A program made the position numbers and the translations under genes. A DNA stretch of 64,000 bases from Cheilinus undulatus (lineage: Eukaryota; Chordata; Actinopteri; Labriformes; Labridae), in assembly GCF_018320785.1 (NCBI RefSeq), contig NC_054884.1:19159667-19223666 (forward strand), in the 5' to 3' direction. Shown here piece after piece: positions 38,801-50,800 of the stretch. The notes below the pieces were generated by a model. It saw only the letters and a program-made list of their open reading frames with translations. It searched no databases and had not been told where the DNA came from. Numbering within the stretch: position 1 is the stretch's first letter; every line of letters starts with the position of its first letter.

Positions 38801-41800
38801 ATAGTTTTGGTTTGTTAAAATACAACACTTGTGTTTTATTGAAGACATTTCTCCATGTGCATTAGCAACATTTAATCTGGTCTCCTGTCTCTAAATGTAA
38901 GTCTTGTATCTCTCCCTCCTTACACCTTGACAAACTCTTCTTCTGTGGTGTCAAATGTCACCCTCAGAGAAACAGCTAGAGGTGCTGCAGGACATTGCTG
39001 ACCTGACCGTCAGAGCCGCAGATCAGGCCATGTTCAAGTGTGAGGTGTCTGATGACAAGGTGACAGGAAAGTGGTACAAAGATGGCGTGGAGGTGTTGCC
39101 GAGCGATCGCATCAAAATGACTCACATCGGAAGGTACACAGATAAATGAATACATTTAAAAATGTTTGTAGGATATTTGTCATTCCGGAGCATCAAACAC
39201 ATTATGTAAATCATTGTTTTTAATTCATGAGGCAGATGTTTTCCCCACACTGTCTCCTCTCTGCTGCTTGTGTCAGGTTTCACCGGCTGACTATCGATAA
39301 TGTAAAGCCGGAGGATGCAGGAGACTACACGTTTATCCCTGACGGATACGCTCTCTCACTTTCTGCCAAACTCAACTTCTTGGGTGAGAAAGACAGAATG
39401 ATTACAAGGATGCTATCATTCATACATTAATCACGAGCAGACTGCATAATACTGTTAACTCTTTTTTTGTCTCCTTAAACAGAAATCAAGATTGACTATG
39501 TGCCAAGACAAGGTAAGTAACAACAAATCACGTCCCTTTACCAATAAATGCCAAGTTTTTCTGCATATTACACTTTCCAAAAAAGACTTTTTCTCACTCT
39601 ATGTATGTTTTGAAAATTTCCAGATCCTCCCAAGATCCACCTGGACACAACTGGAAACATGGTGTCACAGAACACCATCATTGTTGTGGCTGGCAACAAG
39701 CTGCGTCTGGATGTAGAGATCACAGGAGAGCCCGCACCCACTGTGGTGTGGTCAAGGGGAGAGAAAGTAAGGGTCACTATATATTGTACTACATGATGCA
39801 AGTTATAAGCATGTCAAACAACTATTGGACTTGGAACATAATATATCAACTGATACGGCTAGCAAAACAGGCAGTATAAAATAAACAATTCAGGATGAAA
39901 AAATGCCAATTATTCATGATTTTGGAAGGTCAACAAACTTTTTGGTCACCATCGCTGTACCTATTTTTTTTTACTATTTTTCCCCGAGCTTCATTCAATG
40001 CAAAAAAGTGAAGCTATAATAAAGCTTTGGGCATTATCAGACCTATAATTGACCCATAATTTGTTATAAATTCCATCACTTTGTTTCAGGAGTGAAACAA
40101 TCATTTGCAGTTAAAAGACTGCAAAATGATTGTTAAACATTTGAGTCATTTGAGATTTTTCCATGTTACAAGAGCGAGACTTGTGGGAATTTAAAACTTT
40201 GTGTGTGATTCCTGCAGTCCCATACTGGAATTCAGGCCCTGCACAGTTAAACTACACTTTTGAGAGTTTTCAACATTTTACAATATCTTCGGGCAAAAAT
40301 AAATTAGAGTCAACATCATAGCAAGACAATACACACTGGTGTAGCATATGCACTATGCATTGTTAAAAAATCACCTAAAGGCTAGAACTCTAACTTAGTG
40401 GGTAACTTCACTCATGCTGCAAATGTTTCTCACATCAACAATTCACTAGAAACATGAACAAAAGAACCCCAGCAGGGTTCACTGTAAAACAGTCAACATC
40501 CAAACATAACTAAACACATACAAACACATCTAAACAATCTGTCCAAGGGCAGGATGGGAACTCTGCCCACACATTCCCTCATATTTGAAACTGCAGCAAA
40601 GCTTAGATCAATTCATTCTTTGATCTGACAATGGTGGATCAAGACTGACTCTCAAAACAGAGATAAAATGACACTTTAGGAGGTAAAATCAACTATGAAA
40701 TGTTTAACCCCAAGATATCAACAGCTACGTTGGGATTTGATGTGAAATTAGGATGTTATAATTGCTACGTGTTGCTGTGTAGTGAGATAGGAAAAGAAAG
40801 AGTATTGTACTCAAGTAAAAGTACATTCAATCTGGTTAAAACTTACTCAAGTAGAAATAAATGTACTGATTTCAAAATGTACTCAAAAAAAGTACAAGTA
40901 CTGCTCAATTACAGTAATAGTAGTAAATGTGATCAGTTAATTTTCACCCCTGAGGATTTCACATTGTTTTCAGTAGGATTACGGTTCATCAACACAAAGC
41001 ATTTAGACTGACCAGTTGGTATTGTTGTAGCAATCTTATTCGCACACTGTAGTATGGAGAGAAGGTCCTAAGTGTTCTCTGCCGTCACTCACAAGATCAC
41101 ACCTTTTATATCCGCTGAGCACATTCCACATGGGTCATCCCCCATCATATGTCTGTTGTCTGCCACTTATTTACTTTTACAACCCCAAATGCAATAAATA
41201 GTCATTTTCTCCCCAAAGTAGTCTTTATGACTTTTTACAACATACAGCTGCTTGGATAGCTCATGACTTGCTCTCCTGACCAGACATCCTGAAACACCCA
41301 TGACTAAAACCCTTAATATTAAAAAAATATGCTTAAAATTCCCTCACAGTATACAAATGCCTAAAGGGGATATAAATCCCTGTTAATGTGTTGTATAATC
41401 AGGGTCAAAGATGCAGAATGTTATGTGAGACTCTTTAACTTAGCTTTATATTCTGCTGGTACAGTAATGTCAGCACATGCCTACAACAATAAACACTTTA
41501 TAAACACCAGGGATCCCATCCTTTGTGTATACATCTGATAAGGTGCCATGTTTAACTGCACATAAACATTGTATCCATAAATGTGTGACCCTGTAAGATG
41601 AAGAACTACTTGACCTTTAAAGTGTTGCTTCAAGATAACACTGGGTGTTGACTCCACAACATCAGGTGTATTTATGCAACTTTAAAGCACAAAGTTGTTC
41701 ATGATGCACTGAGCTGCAAATTCTGTCCCTCAGCCGATTACAGAGACTGAGGGCCGTGTGAGGGTGGAGTCCAGGAAAGACCTGAGCTGCTTCGTCATTG

Positions 41801-44800
41801 AGGGGGCAGAGAGGGACGATGAGGGCAACTACACCATCTGTGTCACCAACCCTGTAGGAGAGGACAAGGCTGTGCTGTTTGTGAAGATTGTTGGTGAGTG
41901 AAAAACAGCTGCACCCTATGAGACAACTCACAACCTTATATCTATAGGCGGGGCCATTCTGGTTTTCAAGGTGTAATCCACAGAAGATTGAGCTTTGGCC
42001 ATCGTGGTCCCATGGCCTCCGGAGGAGTGCAGGTGTACAGAATCAGTAACAACTTATATAGCACTTCCTAAATCTCACTTTAATGGACTTGAACTTTTTT
42101 TTTTGGGGGGGGGGGGGGGGGGGCTTGTTCTGAGTAACTTTTGATCTTGTTAACTACATATTATTACATGTCCTAAATATACATTGGGCCAATTTGTTGC
42201 TTTTATCTCTTTACTTTTTTCTTTATTCTTAAAATACTTTATCTTTTGTTGTGTTTATTTATTATTAACTTTTTGTGTTACATATTTTTTGCTGTTTTCT
42301 CTTTTTATTACTTTAACTTCTTTTTTGTTACTTTTATTTTATTTGTTATATCTTTTCTTGATTTTTGGTTTTAATACTTTTATTAATTTATATCTTTAAT
42401 GCTATTATTATTCTTGCTTTTTTAATACAGCTTTTCTTTTCCTTTTATTTAATTTTATTGCTTAAAAACACCTCAGTTTGTTTTATTAGTTTCATTTCTT
42501 CAGCTTTCAGGGTTTTTTTTCTTTCCTTGGTTTCATTTCTTCTTATTGCCTTTATTTCCTTTCCTTTCTGTTTCTTTTACTTTTGTATAGCTTTTTATTA
42601 ATTTAATTTATTTTATTGCTTTTATTTCCTTTTATTTTAATTGTTTCTTTTACTTTATAAAGCTATTTATGTATTTCATTTCTTTTTAATGCGTTTATTT
42701 ACTTTATAAAGCTATTTATGTATTTCATTTCTTTTTATTGCATTTATTTACTTTTTGTTAGTTTATCTCCTTTGTTTGTTTGTTTGTTTTTGTTTTTTAA
42801 TTTCTTTTCATGGATTTTTTTTCCTTTTATACCTTTTAATTCTTCTATAATAGCCGTTATTTTTTTTTTTTTACTTTAACTTTAACTTTTTTAAATTTAG
42901 AATTTGTATTGCTATTTTTTTTTTTTTTTTTTTTTTGCCTTTAAGGCTATTGCTTCCTGTTTCATATGATTTATTTACCACATTCACTTTATTTTATTTT
43001 GTCTTTTCAGATTTTTAAACAAGATTTTTTTCTTCATAAAATTATCATTGTCATTAATATAAACAGTTACCTTCTTTTACTATAAAAAGAGCTTCATAAA
43101 TGTAAGCTTTGATCTTTTATAGATGTCCCTGATGCTCCTGAGAACGTTAAATGCACATCAGTGGGAGAGGACTGCGCCACCATCATCTGGGACGCTCCTA
43201 AGTTCGATGGCGGTGCTCCTCTTAAAGGTAACAGATGGATTTTGTCTTAACCTTTTTTTATTAATGGCCTTGACGTGTGAGATAATACTTGAAACTTTAT
43301 TCTGTCAGGTTACCTCATGGAGAGGAAGAAGAAAGGATCCTCCAGATGGACAAAGCTCAACTTTGATGTCTACAACTCAACCACATATGAGGCTAAGAGG
43401 ATGATTGAAGGCATTCTGTACGAGATGAGGGTCTTTGCAATCAACAGCATCGGCATGGGTCCACCCAGCCTCACCTCCAAGCCCTTCATGCCCATTGGTA
43501 CTTAAGACATCCATCTTTTTTCCATCTCTGCTCCTCCCTTTGTGCATCACCCATCTTGAGTCACCCAGTGATTCTCTTGAGTGTTCCTTTCTGTCACCCT
43601 CAGCCCCTACGAGTGAGCCAACACGTTTGACGGTGCACGATGTGACAGACAGCACATGCAGCCTGAAGTGGCTCGCTCCAGAGAAGATAGGAGCTGGAGG
43701 CCTGGACGGCTACGTTATTGAATACTGCAAGGAGGGAGGTGATAAGAAAACAATAATTCCAACATTCATGGACGATTTAACAACAATTTCAATTAGAATC
43801 ATAACTGAAGGACGTTTATTTAACAGCTAGAGTTAATCTGTTTGAAAAGCGTCTGCCTCAGTCATAAACTTAATAAGAGAATTAGTGTATAAAACAGATA
43901 ATTTACATTCACAATGAATATGTGTAATGAAAGTTTAGAAACATCATAAGTAATTGAAATCCCACTTGCTGTGATTTACAGCATGTAATTTTCTTTTATC
44001 GCAGGCACTGAGTGGGTGGCAGCGAACCAGGAGCTGTGTGAGAGGCAAGGATTTGTGGTGCGCGGCCTCCCTGTGGGAGAGAAGATCAACTTTAGGGTGG
44101 TGGCTGTAAACATCGCTGGACGCAGTCCTCCTGCACTGATGTCTCAGCCTGTCACCATCCGGGAGATCATGGGTGAGTCCCTCGGGATCGGACATGAACA
44201 GACAGCTGAATGTGTAAACATATTTCATGGATTAAATACAGTAGCATATCCTGTCAGAGCTTTTTAGCATTTTGAGCTGACATACTTATACAGTGCATTT
44301 AATATTTAAAGATAGTTTCTTAATACTGATGTACAAAGTAAAGTAATAACACAATAAACTCAAAAAAATACCATCTGATTTAGGTTACCTATCCAACCAG
44401 ATGGGGAACAGGAAGTATTTTCTGCATGAGGAACACGTCATAATTCCAAAGCTTTGTGCCAGCTGTTCAAATAGCAGAAAAAACCCAAACTACTTTTAAC
44501 TGACTAAAGCAGTGATGCATTAACCTCTAAAGACCCTTCCTGTACGTATGATGACATTAGAGATTGGCTGTCCTACAACCTAGCTAAAAATTTATTTGAT
44601 GAGTTTTAAACGCTGGGAGAATTAGGTATATATTTTCAGGGAAATGTTCAGGAATTAGGATATTTTGGGAAATTTGCTTAGAATTTTTAAGTACTTTCAT
44701 GGAAATTTCAGAAATTTTAATAAGAGTTTTATAGAAAGTTTCAGGGGAGATTTTCTTTTCTTTTTTTTTTTTTTTTTGCATTTTCATGGGAATTTGGGGG

Positions 44801-47800
44801 ATCTTTTTGGATGTTTTGTGGGAATATGATTGGAAATTTTCCTGCATTTTCATAGAAATTTGGAAAAAATATTTAAAACTGAGGGAATTTGATTTTAAAT
44901 TTTGTTGAGGAATTGGCGTTGAGATTTTTAGGTATTTTTGTTGAATTTTTTTTTCATGAAAATTTCAGGGAATTTGTTTGTTAGTTGAAGAAATGTGCTT
45001 GAAATTTTGGGAGAATTTGCTATATTTTTTCAGGAATTATCGTGGCAATTTTAGGGAATTTGGATAATACGTTCATGCAAATTTTGGAAATTTTAATACG
45101 TTTTATAGAAAGTTTTGGGGTAGATTTTCTTTGAATGATTTTTTTTTTTTTTACATTTTCATGGGTATTTGGGAGATTTTATTTTTGATGTTTTATTTAG
45201 AATTTTCCACCATTTTCATAGAAATTTGGAAATTATACTTGATACTGCAGGGATTTTTTTCAGTTTTTTGTTTTTTTTTTTGAGGAATTTGCTTTGAGAT
45301 TTTTAGGTACATTTGTTAATTTAGATTTTTTTTTTTTTTTTTGAAATTTCAGGGAATTTGTTTTGCTGCTTCTTGGTACTTGTATGTTATTTTCATTGAA
45401 TTTTGGTAAATGTTCTTGTGTTTTCCTGGAAATTTAATAAAAACACTGTTTTACTTCAAAATGTTGGGGAATTTGCTTGGAAATTTTTATTTACTGTCAT
45501 GGAAATTTCGAGGATATGTTTGTATATTTTGAAGGGTTTCATTGGAGGTTCTGGGGGAAAATCTGCTCTGAATATTTTTTTACCATTTTTATGGAAATTT
45601 AGGAAATCTGTCTGGACTTGTTGGGGAAATGTGTTTGGAAATTTTCAGGCATTTTCATAGACATTTCAGGGAGTTTGTTTTGATGTCTGTGGGAATAACA
45701 TGGACTTTTGTTTGTATTTTACTTACATCTAAAGTATGTACAGTGTATTTAAACACAGTACAAACTCTCATTTACTAAGCACCTCCCATATCCTCTCATT
45801 TTTCCCTTTCTTGTCTGTTTTGTCCTCATGAACCTGTTTTTTTTTACCCTGCTAGTTTATGATATTGATACATTGTAATAAGATATGTTTTCCTTCTTCA
45901 GAACATCCAAAGATCCGCCTTCCTCGTGAGCTGAGAACAAAGTACATCAGGAAAGTCGGAGAGAAGATTAACCTGGTCATCCCATTCCAGGTTAGGAACA
46001 AACTGCATGAAACCCTGTGTCCATTCCTCTTAAGTAATACTTGTGAATTGCTTGGAAATAAGGTCCATGAATGGTAATAACTCCATCTCTGAAGAAACCC
46101 ACATTTGTAACATTATTTTAAAGTATTGGAGTGAGAGAGGACTGCCCAGGATGTGAGCATGCATAAATAAATAATGTATTTTATTTCTAATAAAGAGGAA
46201 CTCCACTAACTTAAACATTTTATTGTATTTAAAGATGTTGGGGAATACTTCTGCAGATGTTTAAAGTTGTATAAAGTCTTTTACAGGGCCAGTGGGAGCT
46301 GCATTGCAGAAAAAGATGATGATGTCTGGATCTGCTGCATGATTTTGATATTTCTTTTGATCATCATTTGTTGTAGATTTTCATTAGATATTCTTAAGTA
46401 GTATTTTTCAGTCACTTTTCTTTAATTGCTGCTTAGTATAACTACTGTTTTCCTTGTTTTATTATCAGTGGGAGGCATCTTCATAAGCTACTTTAGGCTT
46501 CTTACCTCCCTTGCAAATTTTTTTAACTTTTACATATATTTCTATTTGTCTTTTTTAAATAATGTGTTAATAAACTAAGAATTACATTACAAACCAGCCA
46601 GACGCCTTTAAAACACATGGTGTCTGTAAAGTTGTGTATTTTTAGACTACCTCATTATAAGCATTCATCCATCTAAAACAAGTGGTTTTAAATTTTGTGC
46701 CACTGGTCATTTTGAAAAGTTCAAAGTCAAAATTTCAGTTCCAAATTCCCTGTTGTCCTGACAAATGCATCATTATCGTCTCATACAGGGTAAGCCCCGC
46801 CCTGTTGCTACCTGGTACAAGGACGGTCAACCGATTGACCCCAAGATGGTCAATGTCCGTAACTCAAATGTGGACAGCATCCTGTTCATCCGCGCTGCGG
46901 AGAGAGAGCACTCAGGAACGTACGAGCTGGTGCTGCAGATTGAGAACATGGAGGACAGAGCCACCATCAACATCAGGGTCATTGGTGAGCTTTCTTTAAA
47001 TGATGAACTGAATGGAGAGAGGGCCTCATTTATTTCTGTCTTTAGCAGGAAACTAATACATGTAGAGACAGAAGATTTGGGTAAAAGTAGATTTACTGAC
47101 TCGTGCTTCTCATATGAAATAAATGTGATAACGCATAGAATCTTTATCATACTCTTTTATTTAGAAAAACCTTTAAAAGAATACTTTAGGGTAAGGGTGT
47201 CCAAACTTCTTTCACCGAGGGCCGCATGCAGATATATGTAAGGATGGTGGGGCCACCTTCATATACATCACCTTAAGGATATTCAAGCTAGTAAAATGAA
47301 TGTTATGATGGTTTAGATATACTTAGTGGCTGGGTATGCTTTAATGGCTAGTTAATGGCCGGCAAGCCAAATATGCAATCATTTTAAGGATTTTAGTGGG
47401 CAAATCAGATTTCAGGGAGTCCTGGTCGGCCCTAGCTAATACTGGCCGCACCCTTAAAACACCATTCGTACTACTATTCACCTCTGTAATCCATCAGGCT
47501 ATTCTAAATCAAGATATTGCAATTATTTGGGTTGTTGATATTTTTTATCATTTACAGTCTTGTCTTGATTTAGTTACAAAAAAAAACTAAAATCAATTAA
47601 TTCTTCTTGTCAAAATCTTTGTTTACAAACTAGCATGGTAGCATTGCCTGGACTTAAACCAAGAAGTACAGTACAGTCAAGCACAAGTTTCATGTTCAAA
47701 TGTGGGCCATATTTCATTTAATTTTTAGAACTTGCTGCGGGCCAATCAAAAATGGACCGCGGGCCACATTTGGCCCCCAAGCCATAGTTTGGCCAGCCCT

Positions 47801-50800
47801 GGTTTAAGGAGTCCCTAATGGCATTCAGATGTACAGAGTGAAAGAAAGGCTCTGTCCCACTTCACCTCACCCTTCACCTCCCCAATGCATTACATTACTT
47901 TTAATTTTGAACAAGCTTTCTTCTTAATCACTCTTAGTAGAAATGTCTGCTAATGACTTATCAGAAGGTGTCATCCCATTCTGTGGGGCAAGATTTCGTC
48001 ACTGCCTCCTCTACATTATAAGACTGAACAGTACGAGGTTTTTAAAAATGAAGTGTGGTAAAAGTCCAAACTATCTATTTCAGCATTTTCTGAGTTGATT
48101 GAACACATTTTTTAAAACCAAAAAAACACGATAATCAATTTCAGTATTTTTGTTATTGTACTCAAATCGTTTAACAATCATCAAATTAATTAATCTGCAT
48201 AGTTGCATAGTTTTCCCAGAACACCTTTGGGCATTGGACCCTTTTGCACCATGAGTGAAGTTACCCACTCAGTTAAAAAAGTCCTGCCTGTGGGGATGAA
48301 CTTCAACATGGCAATGATGGTGTCCTGAACTCTGTAGAAGAGCAATATCTTGGTCAAAGTGCATCTTTGAGTCTTTGTTACTTGTAGTCAGTCAGATTAG
48401 CTCCCTTTGGGTGGCATGATCGATCAAAATTAAAATATGTGAAAGTCATAAGGAGAAATAACATGTAGACTATTTCATGTAAATGTATTTTAAGGTGAGT
48501 CATACTCAAAAAAATATTTTCATTACTTAAAAAAATGTACACTTTAGATCTCAGACACTCTTGCAGACTATTACTGTGAGACGCCACATCTATCAGAATG
48601 GAAATACATGCTTAAACACCCAGTTGGATTAGGAAAAGGGTTTAAATGATAAAATAAAATTAATAAAATAAAAGTTAAAAACATGACCTGCAAAACCTAG
48701 TTCCAAACATTTTATAAAACATGTAAACCATCTGCTTACAGTAAAAAAGTTCCTTCTCTATGAAAACCTTCTAATGTAGCAAACATAGCTTACAGAGCTC
48801 CGTTAGCTGCATAAGCAATGTTGTTAACATAGCTAAAGCAAATGAATCTTGATGGATTTGTAGATTTACAAAGCTGCGTAGCTAATGTAGCTAAAGGTAA
48901 AGCTCACTGAGATTAACTGAATTCTTTACTAACAATCTACAAAGCTAACATTAGCTACATAAACTATGTGGCTAATGTTGCTATATAGTTAAAGTTAACA
49001 AGCTATGCTAGCCACATTAGGTTTAAATATACATTTTTATTTTTTTATATAAAGCAAGCTACATTGGCTTACATAGTAACATTAACTACTTAGCTAGGGT
49101 TGTTATGTAGCTTCGGTTTAAGCTGATAAAGCTAAAGTGAGCCAACGTTTGTACGTACTTCTAAAATGGGTCCATACTTAATTTCATCCTGATTTAGACC
49201 TCTGACCTTTTTCTCAGTTTCACTTATAAAATGTTGCTTAGTCTGTTATGTTTGCAATGTGGCTTTTTTATGAATGTATCTACCAGTTACAAGTTCAAGC
49301 TGATTTTCTTAAACTTTACTTAAACTGTAAATATGTCTCACATTAACAGTGTGTGAGAGGGGGCATCTGAGATCTATGATCTGCAGCCAGACGGTCTTGA
49401 AAATTCGTATAATCTCTCCATCCATGCGTTTCACGTCATGTTATAAAATTATAAAACTTAGTACAAAGTCTTGGCCCCTTGTCCAAACTTCTCAGATGTA
49501 ATTTTTTCCTTTCTTGTCTGTTTGGTTCCAATTAGCCAAGTACTCAAATTAAAGATGTACTATGTAACTTTTAGCGCAGATTTTCAGACCACGACAAATA
49601 CTCTCTTCAGACACCATTCCTTTATTCCTCAGCTTCCCCTCTCTTCCTACCACCACATTTCTCTTCTCCCTCCTGCTGTTTCACCACCACTTGTCCTGGA
49701 GCTGGAGAGTGGCAGAAAAGTGCTGCTAAACATCTGAAAACAAGATTCTACAATCAATTTCAAGTGACAGTATTTATCGCAAAGTTGATTTAGTTGTTAC
49801 TGCTGTCATTTAATGCCAAAGAAAACTGTTTTGAAAAATCAGTTGGTTCTAGTTTAGATGAACTCTTGTGCTCTCTTTCTCTCGGGTTGACGGTTGGAGA
49901 GGGTGGGGTTTAAAAAGGAAAAAAAAAACACGTTTGAATCATGTTTGAGCCTCTGGGTGGACACACAAACAAGCTGAAGGAAGTGCTTTCCTTTCAGTGT
50001 GAACACAAAGCTGAGAACAACAAACCCAAAGGGAGTTTGACTTTACTCTTTTTAGGATCTCAATACCCCAGATGACATTTTTTGCTTTATTAATATTTAG
50101 TGTGGCATGTAAAGTAAGTAAATATGTCTGAATTATCTACCCCAGTACAGTTAACATACATTTGTGGTTTATTACTTGCAACCTTTGGTACTGACATTTC
50201 CCTTTAATCTATTCAGAGAAGCCTGGACCTCCCCTGAATGTGAGAGTGACAGACGTGTGGGGTTTCAACGCAGCTCTGGAGTGGGAACCCCCTAGGGATG
50301 ATGGAAACTCTGAAATCACCGGATACACAATCCAGAAGGCAGACATGAAGACTAAGGTGAGAAATTCTTCTCACAGTAAACCTGCAGCTCAACGACAATA
50401 CTGAGATACTGACACTTAGTTTATTTGGTGTATGCCCCCCTGGCCTTTGTGTTTATAATCCAGTCATCTTTTTCATGCCTCTCTCCAGGAATGGTACACT
50501 ATCTACGAGCACAACAGACGAGCAAACTGCACAGCGTCAGATCTGATCATAGGCAATGAGTACATGTTCCGCGTCTACAGCCAGAACCTCTGCGGCCTGA
50601 GCGAGGAGCCGAAGCAAAGCAAGAACACAGCAAAAATCGCCAAGACAGGTGTGACAGAGTGTGTTAACGTTCAGTACAGTACAATATGTGTTTCATTCCT
50701 GAGCAGGAGTTGCTCCACATTTCTGCTCTGATTTATGGGAGGTTGACTGACATTTTCCTGCCTTCCATAGGCCTGGAGATCAAACGAAACCCCTACAAGG

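Larger units (their letters stand above)
46985..50216 (+). other. mybpc2: mybpc2 intron 30 (about 3.2 kb)
   Basis: Holds a hAT-like relic (47,193-47,801) and copy B of the GCTA-rich element (48,541-49,397). The rest is unassigned AT-rich DNA. Confidence 0.75.

Noticed and set aside
42184..42601. Two overlapping ORFs predicting very hydrophobic proteins
   Set aside because: They lie in the T-rich tract. Runs of TTT, CTT and ATT give F, L and I by composition alone, and the region is an intron.
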